NCBI GenBank assembly: GCA_039619475.1
Contig: CM077115.1
Span: forward strand, 42,656,944-42,720,943
Direction: 5' to 3'
DNA length: 64,000 bases
Source of the DNA: Icerya purchasi
Taxonomy: Eukaryota; Arthropoda; Insecta; Hemiptera; Monophlebidae
Shown here: positions 12,301 through 27,400 of the stretch, one piece after another
How the letters are laid out: every line of letters starts with the position of its first letter
How positions within the stretch are numbered: the first letter of the stretch is position 1
Translations under genes and position numbers: made by a program
The notes under the pieces: model-generated
Seen by the model: the letters and a program-made list of their open reading frames with translations, nothing else
What the model was told of the DNA's origin: nothing
Database searches by the model: none

Positions 12301-15300
12301 TTCACTGTACTTTTGAGTTTATAGTTTTTTAAAAATTGAAACATATGGAAAACCAAAAAAGCCAGAAGTATTATATATAAAATAAGCGAAAGAAATGTTC
12401 CAAATTTGATGCTCATTGCAATCACATATCACTTGTATTTTTTTTTGAGATATTAAAAAAAAAAATTGAAAAATCGATGAATCTTGATTTGTGTATTCTT
12501 GAGTTGTATAAAAATTATTAATTTTTTATGATTTCCGTATGAAAAAAAGGTCAATATAAAAAAAAAAAAAACAAATCTTTAACTGTCACTGAATCGATGG
12601 CATAAATCCCCGTACATCCACAGCTTATGCTATAACGAAAAAACACTTTATAACTCGCCACGGATTGAGCGGAGAAAGATACGGCTGCTTGATGGCATCC
12701 GTGTATTAAAAAGATCAAAAAAAAAAGGGTCGAAGTTGGTCTTCTGGGAAAGTTTGGGCGCTTATATAAAGGTTTTATAATTTTTTTTAACATATCTGTA
12801 TTTAATAATAAAAAAAAAATTGGCGTGATTGGGTAAACGAATACATGTGTGAAAAAAGAAATGAGAAAACGTTAATAATAAATACAAAATTGGTAAATCA
12901 GAAATAATTATTTTTATTTTAGTATTTCATATTTTTTTCGATATTCCATGTTCTGAAATTTCAGAACATCGAATATCGAGAAAAAGTTCAGGGTAAAGTA
13001 AATATATTTATTTTTTACACGCCAGTCGCTTAAACGAAGTAGAAAGACGCCAAAATTGTGAGAAAATGCATTTTAATTATTGGAATTGCTGTTTCCTTCG
13101 TTCGCGAGATTGGAAGTCTGGCAAAGCGCCTAGTAAGATTATAAAAAAAAATGATTATAATAACAGCTGAGTAATTACGTTTAAACATCATTAAACATAG
13201 AATTTCTCGTTCGGAATTAATTTTTCTCGCAAGTTATCATATGACATTTTATATTTGTTATAAAATCTTACAAGTATGTATTTTATTTAAACTAGATTTC
13301 GAATTTTAATTGAAATATTTTCAGTGGCCAGTAATTAAAAAATCCATAAAAAATAATTTGCCATTTAAAATTACAAAAATAATTTGAAAATATATAATTG
13401 TAATTTTACTTATTTAGTATTACCTTTAATTGTCCACAAATTTAAAATTAGTAATAATAAATTGTTGTGTTTAATTTTGAGCTTGGCGGTGTGGTGTTTT
13501 TTTTTTTTTAGTGGGTGAAAAAAATATATCAATTACACGACTTAATGGAGAACTTACTTTGCAAGTTTTGTTGACTGGCGACAATTTATGTGAATGCGTG
13601 AACGCGAGCGAAAAAATAGTTTTTTGTAAAATATATGTTTTTTGTTTTTTTTTTGTTTTTTTTTGTATTCAAAAATGTTTAAAAACAATGTTAGAGTATA
13701 ATGTATTTTTCATATTTTTTGAACGGATCGAAATATTAAATTAGATGATTTTTAGTTATTATTTTGAAGTGAATATTTATTATTAAATAAAAGTATATGT
13801 ACTGATTTTAAATAACTTTAATACCACTTTTTTATTTGTTAGATATATTACTCTGAAATTACTATTTCTGTACTTTAAAAACAGTTGGCTATTGAAAACA
13901 AGATATTCTCTTTTATCGTTATGTACGTTCATCTCATGAATTACATTTATTTTAATTTTTTCCTAATACTGTATAAAGTTTGCTATGTAAAATTTTTCTC
14001 TTAATTTTCTTCATGTCAGTTTTTAATTATATTTTTGACGTTTTTTCGAGTTTCGTTTTTGTCCCAATATTTACTTTGGTCAGTATATTTTTTTACAGTA
14101 ATAAATTTTAAATTTAATGATAGCCCCGCAGTCAATTGTGCATCATGATCACTGATTTTGTAAACCTATTATTAACTTTGTTCGTAAAATTCTTTTTTTC
14201 TTTTGCAGCTGAAGGCAGCGGACAAAAAACTACGAAATTTGAATAAATTTCATGAAGATCAAATAGCTGAATGGGAATTGGAACGGGATAAATTTGACAA
14301 AAAAATAAGAACTTTAGAAGAAGAATTAAAAGAGAAAGATAAAAAAGTTGGCGATCTTAAAGAAAAAGCAAAGGAAATGGAATCAGATATAGCGGTTAAA
14401 AATAACGAGGTGCATTTTTATTCTTCTTATAGGTTGTGTACTAGACAATTCTTACATGCAACGCGGGCGTACACACCATAACTACACTCGGAACTGATTA
14501 GTAATCGTTTGATTTACCGATATACAAGTGTAGTTCCGTGTGTCTGCTGTGTACTGACCGAGCGCGCATGTGATGTTGTATGTGGTGGTTTGCCATTACT
14601 TTTCACGTGAAATACGAGTATTTTAATTTAATTTTTCGTAATAATTTCTGTCGTCGCTCGCGATCGAACCTCAGACTTTTCTGTAACGGAAGCCAAGGGC
14701 TCTAGCAACAAGGCTATCGCGACGACTGCATTTTTAATACTACTATAATTATTTCCGTTATGTAAATGATTAATAAATTAAAATTTTACGGCATTTTCAA
14801 GTAACTTTAAATTTTGCGAATCAATAAAACTGTGTAAGAGCAGAGTGCAGTTGAAGAATTTTACAAAAAGTAAAATTCGATTCTCCGTTTCCTGCGTATA
14901 TTATATATTCTAAATTTAAATTCATGTGGATTTGTTTTCAGTTGTTATTGTACAACACTGTTGAATCGTTCAGTAGTAGTATACGAGTTTTAAAAAGTTT
15001 CAAAGTAAATTGTTTAGATTTATTCAGAAAGTTAATTTTGCATATTAGAAGAATAGAAGTATTCGACAGATTAGTTTAATTTTGCCTAGATATTAGCAGA
15101 ATGTCTTTAATCAAATCTACGATCGTGACGTTTCTCGCCTTCAGCGTACGTACTTATATGATTTAGTTCACTTTGCTGTTCCGTTGTTATTAACACTGCT
15201 GCAGCATAATTAAATAAATTTTGAATTATTAAAGTGACTACAGTTTAATTATTTTAGTTCTTAAAGTAAATTTCCGTTATGTTTTTGAAAAGAATTTTAT

Positions 15301-18300
15301 TTTAATAAATATGAAGATCATCCTCCTGGAATAAGGAACCTTTTTTTTTTTTTTTAATGTTGTCATATTTTTAATCAAAATTTATTTATTTTACACGTAA
15401 AAGGTCAAGTTACGACGCTGTGTTCTCAGCAATAGCCTGTAATAAATTATGCGATTTTGAATTAAATGAAATATAAATTTCCATAATTTAAAGCTATTTG
15501 GTTTTTACTTCAAAATAAGTGTTTTCTTACGTTTTAAAGAGGTCTCTATATATTATTTAAGATGATTGTAAACTTTAAAAAAACAACAAGTTTGGACTGG
15601 AAATTCTTATTTCGGTAGGAATTAATAATTTTTATGCGATGTGTAAGAATTTTTCTTGTGCTATAAATTTTTTTTTTGGAATTTAGTCTTCAAAGTCATT
15701 GTAATATTTGACTATTGAAGTACTTTGATTAAATTATACCGAAAGAAATTTCTATTGTTCAGTTTCTTGCATTACAGATTAATATGCTAACATCGAAATT
15801 AGAACATTTATCAATTAATTCTGAAGATTACGAAAGCAAGAAGCAAAATCTAGAAGAAGAAATATCGGCTTCGAAAAATAAGGTTAAAAATTGCACTTTA
15901 ACAAATGTATAAATTTTAACCAGTTATATTTGGTCATTTAAATTTTACTCGCATTATGCGAAATAAGTTAAAATATCTTAGTATTAACTAAAACAATGAT
16001 CTGCTGCAAGAAAACTACTGAAGTGACTTATTTCATAACTAGTATGACTGCAAAGTATACAAAAATTAGGCATAGATTTTTAAGATGGTGTCGAGCAAAA
16101 AATTTGTCGGAAAATTTTTAGATCCGTTACGTTTCAAATGGATTTATATATGCCCCGAAAACTAGTCACTTTGTAATTACGAGTGATTTGAAATTGTACA
16201 TTAAAATAATCCTATTAATTTACTGCATCTGCGGTATGATTAATAAAGAAGATAAAAACAGCTCATTATATAAAAACATAGCTGAAAAGTATACATAAAT
16301 CTTTGCTTAACAATCATTCCGTTTTAGATTAATCAAGTGCTTTATTTTGAAAGAGTAAACTATTTTATTATAAAATTCTTTACCAGTAACGTTGTTTGTG
16401 TATATTTTCAATATTTTATTCAATCATAACGGTTAATTCTTATGAATGAGCGCTTTATAAATCGACAAATAAGGTATTTTTATATAGCACAACTTTTGTA
16501 TAAGTAAACCTTTTTGGTACAATAGAAATCTAACAAACTCTTTAAGAACGTATTTTATTTCCTTCTAACCGTTAAAAAACAAAATTGCAAAATAAAAATT
16601 CATAACTTTCCGAAAGGAAGGAAGTTATTTTAATCATCTTAAAAATAAAAATAAAAAAATGGAATTTTTTGTATTTATATTTTTGATTATGGAGGGGGGG
16701 AGAACTTAGAACAAAAATGTATATTTGTTATTAAATTGTATTTACCAAAATTGTCTTCGGTCATATTTTCACAATATGTTACCGATAATTTATTATAATG
16801 CTTTTGTATTTGATAATATTATAATGCTAACAAACATTTATTTTTACAATTTTTGCAATAAAACAGTAGTTATAATTGTAATTATTTCAAAATATAAACT
16901 TACTTTACACGAAATGATTAACGACATTTACCACATAATATAAAAACGTTATAAAAAATTCTAAATTTATCAAATGTAATTTTGTAAAATTTTGAATAAA
17001 TATTTATATTAAAACAAAAAAAATTTTGGTCAGTTTATTTTTGATAATTCTGCAGTTAACTTCAAGATAAACGTAAATGTGAAACTTCATGCGGTAAGTT
17101 ATATTTACCGCTTAATTAACTTTTTAAGGGTAATTTGTTAAATACAGTTCTTAATAGCTCCAGTCAAATGATAATAAATTCAAATGGTTTGTATCGGGAA
17201 TAAAAGAGATCATTACCAGTTCGAAAAGTTTTTAACAAAAAGTTAAAATGGCGTATAAAAGTACACAATGCACTGTAATAGAAATAATTTAGGGAAAAAA
17301 TTATTGTCAGGCACTTAGAAGACATCCTTCAAAAATAGGTTATCACATTTCAAAAACTTTTGTAATGGAGTACAGAAATTGGAGCACATTTAAGTTTACC
17401 TTATTTCAACTTTTGCTTGAAATGTAAATTGATTCGGGAATTATCAATATATTTCTTAAATACTATTTAAATAAAATGTTTATTACGTTTACTTTTTTTT
17501 TTTTTTATTTCATTGAAGAGGTAAAACAAAACAGGTAGTTTATAATAATCCCGCTATATTGTTATTAATTAGATAGAACAAAAAACCATACTAATTTGAA
17601 AACTTGTTTGCTTCTTTAGTATGACAATTGAAATTTATGTAACGGACAAAATTCCTTTACTTTTGTCCATCAAACTTTTATTATTACAGTAATCATGAAC
17701 TCTTTATAATGTTAAAATAATGCTTCTTTCGTTAAATATGTTTTCTCGTAAAAAGCACAAATAAAAGAATTAGATTAAAAAGCATTAAAGTTTAATGAAT
17801 GAATCAAAAAAAAAAAAAAAAAAAATTAAATTTTAATTTTGAAATTAGAGGCCCATGTTCCTGGGGTGTATAATAAATTGTTATTAACTGGGAAATAATG
17901 AAATTATCTTATGAAATAACTAAATCGCACTAGAATTAAAATTCCTTTTTGTTTTACTATTAGACGTGTGTTGTTATAAAATTAGTAATTCAGAATTTTT
18001 CAGCTTGAAATTCAATACTGTATAGAATAATAATAGAATATTATGTGTATACTGGGTCACTTCGGAAGTTTTTCCTATGAGATTGACACTAACAAACTTC
18101 TAATCATTTAGGAATATTTTCCACGAAGGGTATATTATCTCTTATTTATTCAGAAAATCAGTTTCCAGTAGCTGAATAATCAATAACTGCTCGTATTTAT
18201 ATGTGTGTGTTTAGATCGTATCATTAAGGGATCGAATTGATGAATTAGAAAAAGAGCTAGCAGATAAATCTCAGTTAGCAGATCAGCTGGAACAAAGATT

Positions 18301-21300
18301 GAAAGAAAAGCAAACGGAATATGAAACGCAATATCAAGATTTAATTTCAGAGGTATTATTTGTTCATGTAAAATTTTATTTTGTTCTTATTTAAAATAAA
18401 CACTAAAATCTATAGTTTATCCTCATTTCTTTAGTTATATTTTGTGTTATTAAAATTACAGATTGTTATCTCGTACGATTAAATGTAATTACTTTATAAA
18501 TTGCGCGAATAAAGAAAAAAACAAAATGTCTATTTACTTTAACGAAATATAAGGAAAATTAAAATTTTAAAAAGTTACAGAAACATTATTCTGCCCCTAC
18601 ATTTTTCATAATCTGGCGAGGACGTAAAATAAATCTCTGAAATTGTCTCGAAAGTTTGAGATTTAAGATTTGCTGGTTCACCAAAGTACATTCCAGAAGA
18701 TAAAACTTGTAACTGAGGTTATTTTTTACTTGTTTATTTTTTTCGTCTTTATTCGGAACTTTTAAAATCAAAATATATTAGAAATGAAGGACCTTAAAAC
18801 AAATCATCTTACAAATGTTTTATTTAAAGAATTGTACATTTGTTAACTGCAAATAATAATACTATTTGGGACATTTTTTTTTTTTTTTTAACGCATTCTA
18901 CGTGCCCTTCTCCGTAGCTACCATGAAAACATTGATATTTTCATTTTATCACACAATAGATAAACAGAAATTGATAAAGTCCGAAAAAGGTTAAAAATAG
19001 TACAATTTAATTTTTTTTGTCGCTTATGTGTGAGGACTAAAGTTTAAAAAAAAGCAAATAAATTTAAAAACAGAATTTATTTTTCACGGTTAGCGTCAGG
19101 GAATTAATTCTGTTCTACCTCATGAACACGTGATCAAGTGTACCGGTAAGATTATTCTTATTCTTTTCCCAATTTAAAGTTTTTTTTTTTTTTTTTGCCT
19201 CTCCCTTTTATTTTCTTGTGGAGAAATGGCTACCCCCAGACAAACAAACTATTGTAATTCTTATATGTACGTGTATGCGTATACACATTTTCTTTTGTTT
19301 TCCGGAACATAATGTGATTCGATACAATTGACTGTAAAATAGAATAAACATAATACTAAAATCATTGGTAAAAATTTGATGTGTTATTAATATGTTAATT
19401 CTATTTAACAGTTGGACAGTTTGAAGGAGGGAGACGTTGAACAGTTGCAGACTTTGCGTGAACAACATCAGATGAGTTTTTATATGTTGCGACAAGTTAA
19501 AAAACAGGTAATTTATAAATTTCTTGTTTTTATATATATATAATTAAACTGAAGTGATAAGGGGAATATTTTCGCTTTTTTTTTTTTTTTTTTTTAACTC
19601 GGATTTATAATTTTTTACATAATACATTTATGTCCGATTTATAATTGTATTGTTTCGTTTCCGTCGAATAAAGTTGGGACATATCTTTTTTTTCTTGTAT
19701 ATAATTTTTTTTACGGTAGAAAAGATGTTTAAAAGAAACTGTAATAATGAATTCATGTTTGTAGTTGACCGAAATTGAAAGTGCCATCGTAAAAAGAACA
19801 AAAGAATTAATAGTTAATTGTTTATCATCGTTTGCTGAGAATACAGTACTCACATCGCCTTCCGAAGATATATCTACTAGGTATGGACATTAAAAATAGA
19901 AAAATATTTTTACAATTATTCGAATTAAATCGAATATTCGGTTTTAATTAAAATTAGATGCGAAAATTTTGACACCTGCAAGAAAACAAACGGAACAAAT
20001 CAAAGAATATATGTATTTTTTAAAAGAAACTGAACATAACCTTAAATTAACGGAAAATAACGTAAATCTATTTTATTGGGTAAATTTTTTTTCTTTTTTT
20101 ATTTTCTTTTTGATTACTAAAATATTTGTTTGGGTTTTATATTTCTGTTTGAAAATTAAGTATCCAAATATTTATCACAATAATAAATTATCGAAATCAT
20201 TTGATCTGATGTAATTAGTGTTAAAGTTTACATATATGTATAATTCTTATTGTTATGTTATTTTGAATTTTAATTCGGAATAATAGACTGATTATTACTG
20301 ACTACAGTGTAATGATTTGTTATGGTTTCTTATGCAATTTTTGTTTGCGTTAAATTCAAAAACTGCCATAGAAAGAATTATTAATTTTACTGTTGGTATT
20401 TAACGCGCGGCGTTTTTGTAATTATTGATTAATTGCTTTAGTGAACCGCTCGAAGAATGTAGTGTGGCTTCTCCGAATAGTACGGATACATTACCTGTTA
20501 TTGTTAGCGATGTTCCGAAGAACTGCCTGCCGTGCTTATGTTTGAAACTGGAGAAATTGTACAGTGCAGAGGACGCTTTACTGAAACATGCCCGTGATCT
20601 CAATTTATGTATAACTAAACAATCCGATCAGTTAGAAGTATGAACAATCAGTATTGTCTTATGTATTTAATTTATTGCTTAGCATTTGAATTTGTATATA
20701 GCCATTATATATATCTATATACATATATAAAAGAAAGTCTGGTTAGTTACACCATTTATAATTCAAGAACGGCTGGACTAATTTTTATGATCTTTGATTT
20801 GTTGGATTCGTCTCCGCTCCGAATAGCGAAATACGTAATTTATGAAGAAAATTCTTTCTTTTTTTTTTTTTTTTTTTACTGTTTTTAACCGGGGTAGGGG
20901 GGGGGGGTAAACAATTTTTTAATCGTAATTTTTGGATTTCATGAAAGGGCTTCTGTATTTTGTTTTATATTTTGAATTTCGCTTTTAAAGGGTTATCTGG
21001 TGGTGAGTAATGAATTTTTTAAAGGTGATTTTTGAGGTCGTTCTAAATTCCATATTATATATTGTAGACGGTTTCTTATCGCCCAGGGTAATCGCTCAGC
21101 TTAAAGTTGTAAATTGTCATAGATAGAAGTTTAATTGTAATTTATGATTCAATTCTGATAAGTCAAACCGTTTCTGAGCTATTGTATAATTGCATATTTT
21201 TGTCGTTTTTGAAACATCTTATTTGGTTATACTGATTTTTGTTATTAAGGCGAATAATGCCTTGCTGCCACGTGAATTACATTAATTTTAATGTAATTAA

Positions 21301-21452
21301 AATACTTTTCATTTTGATTTTTGTACATTTATTGAACTTAATTCATTTTGAGTATTAATTTTATCTTAATAAAAACTGAATTTAATTCAGCTGATAATTT
21401 AATACAATATTTATTTTCTAAGGCGGTACGAAGTTCGCCGGGTCAGCTAGTA

Positions 21453-21489
<37 letters not shown>

Positions 21490-24400
21490 GTTGCATTTAA
21501 TATTGAAAATCCACTAAAGCTGGAGATGGCGTTCACTTAGACTTTCGTGTAAAATTTAATAAAAAGCCAAGCTTTTCAGCCTTTTAATTTTTATATTGGA
21601 ACTTGGAAGAACGTATTTGAACGTTGAAAAATGACTTGCATCAAAATTTGAAAATGTAGAATGAAATTTTCCTCCCTTAATAGGAAAATGGTATTTTCAT
21701 TGTATAAGTTTTGGGTTGTAAATTCAGAAAGAAAAAAAAACAGTTAATAAGAAAAATCATTACTGATTTTTAAGAACCTACAGAATAGTTGTAAATTTTA
21801 CAAAATTATAACTTTTATTGATTATAATGCTCAAGACATTTATTTCCTTAATTTGCTTGTCTATTTAAAAATAAAACAACTAATAAAAAATAAGTTAAAT
21901 TGAATTTACTGAAGGTAAAATAATTTTCTTAATTAAAAGATTGAATATATAAATGGACACATTGCATTTATTAACTTTTCTTATTTTGTGTTAGTGAATG
22001 ATGTCATTCTGTAAATATTGTTGACATTTAACCGTGCAGACTTTATTTTGCTCCGAATTCAATCAGTGTACATTAGCATACATTAATAAAAGACAACATT
22101 TCTTGTCTCTCGCCATAATAAATGTAATCAATTGAACAAAATTTTTAGTAATTCACTAGCTTCTGATTTACGTATCGAACATTCTACGAGTCTTAAAATT
22201 ACAAATTCGTTCTTTTAACTCTTTCCCCATCACCCAGTTTTAATTTACATTACTTATGATACTATATCTGTTTTTATGTACTGTTCACAGGAAATTCAAT
22301 TAGAAAGAGATACTTTACAAGAAAAACTGAAAGAAATTACATCGAAGTTCACGGAAGTAAAAGTGAAATTAGAAAACTACCAACATAAAGAAATGAAGGT
22401 TGACTCTGAAAATGTTTTCAAATTAAATAATACAATTCTCGAATTAAAATCTTGTTTAGAATCTGCATCTTGTGCTCTTTCTCAGAAAGAAGCAAAGGTT
22501 AGTTCAAACAAAATATATGTATATATTCTTTTTAATTTAATTATACATATTGGAGGGGGGAGTACGCATATGTGAGTGTTTATGTGCGCACGAGTAAGTG
22601 CATGTTATAGAAAACGTTTACTACAACAAAATATTTAATACGAAATGTTAATTTGAGCATGAATTAATGAATGTATTTATTATTTATTTATTATTTTTAT
22701 TTGCAAGCTACTCCATAACTGGAAGTCGTTACATCAAGCTTGCATTACAAGTTATGATATCTAATGTAAATTATACAGGTAATAGCTGTTATCTGTATCT
22801 AAATGCGGTGTTTTATTTTAATAATACGAAAATTGAAACAAGAAAACGAAAAAAAAATGCAAAAAAGGGGAAAATGTCTTGAAAAAAATTTAATTTACCA
22901 ACGCGACTAGAAATAGAAAAAAAAAAGGAAAAAAAATACATTTATAACCAAAAAAATATGCGATGGCTTCGAGTCTAAATACAGGACAAAGATGCCTAAA
23001 ATACGGCTAACTAGACATAGTAAACGGTTAATCACTAAACATGAAACAATCGGTAAATTATAATATATCTCTCTCGAGGTCGACAAAACAATTAATTCGC
23101 ATGATTTACCGTTATTCTAGAAATTTTATACAACTGTCTCAGCTCATTGCTACTCGGCTAAATCGTTGCGAAACAAAAGATAACATATATATTCCGAAAC
23201 CATATCAATGTAAAATAAATATTTTCTACTAAATAATTTATTGCTTTGCTAATAATGTCTTGTACATATAGAAAACAATTATTTTAAGATTTAGATCAGG
23301 TATACAAAAATTAGTAGAAGAAAATCATGTTTTTGTATGAAACGGATACACTGAAAACCTTGGAACAATATTTCACACTTCTGAACTTAAAGCTTTTTAA
23401 GGTTGAATAAGTCGTTTCACACTTTCTGTATTGTTGAAGGCAAGAAAACATTTCCTACTATTTCATCCAAAATTTAGGCAAACATTTTTGTGGAAACTGA
23501 AATTTTAGGTTTGAATCGCTCAATTAATGTTATTAAGGGGAATCCCCCTAATAATATTTCGTTTTGTAATCTCGCTTGGAGGTGCGGTCCATAGTTTAGG
23601 AAACGCTGGTTTAAATTATCCATCAGTAAACTACTTTTTTCAACAATATTTATATATTTACTGTTTTATTAAATTTTACTCTTTCAAACGTGGGTACAGT
23701 AATATAACTTTAACATTTTTATATCCCGGCGACAAAATTTTCAAAAATTTTATAAAAGTTTTCTTATTCATTTCCCTAAAGAAATACGTAAGAATTTGGT
23801 AAAAAATAAAATGTAAATAAAGCGATTATTATATATCTCACTTGAAATTTAAAATGAGCTTTTTTATTTAATGGCATAACTATTTTAAGTTTTAATGTTA
23901 TTCAAAATTCCATAACATTATTTTCTAATACTTGCATAAATCGGACGAGGAGAATAATATAACTTGGCAGACGTCCTCTGGAAAACCAAAAAGGTTGGGG
24001 AATATTATTATTCGGGGTAAAGTACTTCTACAAATAACCTAGACTAACAGAATAGTGTGTAGCAATAAAGTTCAAGCAAACATGGCCGCAATGACGCAAC
24101 ATAGCCCACGTATTTCGAAAAGAAGGATACGGAATTAACACTAAAAATTAAACGTCCACAATACAATTCGAACACACATGACCGCAATGATTGACATAGC
24201 CCACAGGTGTCCGAGAAGGATAGAATATAAAATTAACACTGACTACATCACACCCCAAGTGCAATAGGCACTGGGGTGCGACTGGACAGCAGCAGGTCAA
24301 GGATATAGCCTTAGAACCGAGTAATTAGCAAGGTAGTAGCAAGACCTCTGAAGATGACAGTTATTAGCCACATAAGAACTTCTTGATAGTTAACTGAAGC

Positions 24401-27400
24401 CGGGCCATATAATCAAAAAAAAAAAAAAAAAAAGCAAGAAAGCAAAAAAAAACTTAAAATAATGATTCTACCTCTTTTAATAAACGTGAATATTATTATC
24501 AACACACGATTACCTGAAGCGAGTAAGGGAACAATACAGTAAGGAGGAAACGAACCGCAGGCCTTTAAATCCTCCAAAAAGAAGACTCTGTCTCTGGCTA
24601 GCGCCTTACAATTAAACAACAGGTGATTAATTTCCTCACGATAACCTGTACTAAAATGCTCATTACAGTTGAAATGTAGAGGGGTTTGAACTCCAAAATT
24701 TAGTCGCACCCTGTTATGCCCGAAGTCTGCAGATAGTAGTTACAAACTTCCTCACCAAACTAGCCGGAATATTAGAAATATTGTAATACCAGGGTCTAGC
24801 TGGAAGAGTCGATTGGACCAATTCGTAATACCTGCCTATACTAGGCACACTCTTGATAATATTTTCCCATTCGGTTAAGTTATCTCTTTTAACCTTCTCT
24901 AAAAGATCCGTTGATGGGATGTAGGGATATATTATTCCGTCCCAGGCAGCGTCTTTAGCTGACTGATCCACCACCTCGTTCAAAATGATTCCACAGTGAT
25001 TAGGGATCCAACAAAACTTTGCTGTACCCCCATTGTCCCGAATGTTAGCGAGTTTTAATTTGATTTCAAATATCAATGGATGGTGTTCTGATGCTTAAAG
25101 TGACTGTCGATGAGGGCCAAAAGGCTGCTTAGACTGTCTGAGCATATTACCGATTTTCCTCTACCGTCTGCAGCGTTTAGAATAAAATCGCAGGCCTTGT
25201 CAATGGCGAGCAACTAAGCAGTAAACACAGAAGCCTCAGGCGGAAGCTTAAACTTAAATATTAAGTTCTCTCCCGTTATGAATGCCGCGCCCGTCGCCTT
25301 CCTAGACCCTGAGAACTTGTTGCCATCCGTAAATATTCTTAGGAAAGAAGGGTATTCGGATTCCATTAATTGCATAAAGCAAGAATTAAACACGGTGAAG
25401 AAGGCATTCTTTCTTTAAGTTGTTTAAGAGATCTAAATTTACGTCTATTTTAACTGAATTGATAATATACGGGAAAATAAAATACCTAGATGGCAGCACG
25501 TTAATTAAAAGCGGTTTCATACACTGTACGAATCTCCATTTGTATGAAATTTTAATGAATTTTTTTAATATTAATGGTTGGAGGAAGCTGCAATATTTAA
25601 TTAAAAATCGATCTGCCAGAAAAAATCTTCTTACCTGTAGGGGAGGAATTTTAGATTCCATCTGAAGACTTATAGTAGGAGCCGATCTAACATTCTCTGT
25701 TATAAAACTCAATCCCAGATTCTGCAGAACGTCTAACTTACGACTTTGAAGCCGATCCATAAAAAATCGCACCGTAATCGAGTTTATATGTAACAATAGT
25801 TTTATACAGAAGACCTAAGGTTACAGGGTCGCCTCCCCAAGAAGTATTGCTAATCACCTTCAATGGATTAAAAGTCCTGGGCAACTGTTGGAGCAACGTC
25901 TGTGTATGGAATGCCCAAGTTAATCTCGAGTCTAGATACATGCCCAGATATCAGAACGTAATGTTTTGATTATGCATTTTAATTATTATATCCGGTTGAA
26001 AGTAAGACTTAAGAGTAAATAACGTAATACACGATTTGGATGGAGACAAGCCCAAGCTAATCTTTTGAAAGGCATCATGGGAAACGTTTACTGAAAATTG
26101 ATTATTCTGTATACAATAAGAAAGATTTTTATCTCTACTATATATAACAACATGGTCCGCATATGATAAAATATTTGATGCATAGGGTAGCTGAGTACAT
26201 AGGATTGATCTGATATAAATGTTGAACAATTAAGGACTCAAAATCGATCCTTGAGCAAGTCTCCGATAAACTGTACGGAGCTCTGTTCCTTTAGAAATAG
26301 GGTTTAGGAAATAGAGCAATCTTTTCGAAAATAATTTACACAGAGTTATTACCATGCGATTTGGTATTCCTAACTCGGTTAATTGCTTAAACATGAAGGA
26401 AATGGAAACATTGTCAAAAGCTCCCTTAACATCTAAAAATGTGACCAGAAGAAACTCCCTATTAATGAACGATTGGTAAACGTCATTTAAAAAGCTAGCA
26501 ATACAATCCAAAGTCCCTAAACCTGGACAAAACTCAAACATATTGTGCGGAAAGATGTTGTTATTTCCAAGCCACTATATTAAACGATTCTTTATAACCA
26601 GTTCAAATGCTTTTCTTAGGCAGGAAGCCAAGGAAATTGGCCGGTAACAAGATGCTTTAGCAGGAGACTTCCCGGGTTTCAGAATAGGACATACAAGAAA
26701 CCGTCCCCAGTCCTCCGGAACCAAACCCTGTTGCAGCAGACCAATAAAGATGCCGACAAGAATAATTTTGGCATTTTCAGACATGTTCTTTAGGACAGAA
26801 TATGTTACGCCATTTAGGCCAGATGATGAATCTTTCTTCTTATTTAATGAGACAAATAGTTCCGCATAAAAGATAGGTTGTAGCAAAAAATGATTCGCCG
26901 CTGTATGAGTTTGTGGCGCCTGATTGATTTCATTTAACTCATCCGCCGCAGGCACATACGGAGGGGACACCAAGCTAACAAACTCCTGAAACCAGTCCGC
27001 ATTACTTATGACATTACTCGGTGTACTATTGTCCTTGAAGAATTTAGTGAAAAACCAAACTTCCTTTAAAGGTGTGTTCCTATTAAATTTGCTACATAAA
27101 TTCTTCCAGGAAGCTTTTTTGCTTGATTTTAAAAGTTTACGTGTTTCGGCAGCAATTTTTTATATTCTATGTATGATTGCATAGAGCCTCCTAATCGAAA
27201 TTTCCTTAAAATCTCATTACGGTTTCTAATTTTTAATTCACACGCACTATTTTACCAGGGCTTAGATTGTTTTTCCCCTTATATAGGGTCGCTTGCGGTG
27301 TTGATTCTTGTAAAGACGTCAAAACGGCCTGCTGAAATAGATTATATTTATCCATAGGGTCGACCATGGTATGCACTTCACGAATGCCTAAGTTCAGTGC

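Larger units (their letters stand above)
20638..22290 (+). other. Intron E12-E13
   Basis: A 1.65-kb intron. A Helitron occupies 20714-21450, followed by a TA microsatellite (21452-21486). From 21490 to 22290 I see only AT-rich sequence. Confidence 0.7.

Noticed and set aside
14650..14726. Working tRNA gene on the minus strand
   Set aside because: The acceptor stem is perfect and both promoter boxes are recognisable, but the T and anticodon arms do not fold, there is no T-run terminator, and a TSD encloses a longer segment. It is the head of a SINE.
25420..25665. Plus-strand 81-codon frame in the I-like retroposon
   Set aside because: It is antisense to the RT/RNase H connection region on the minus strand.
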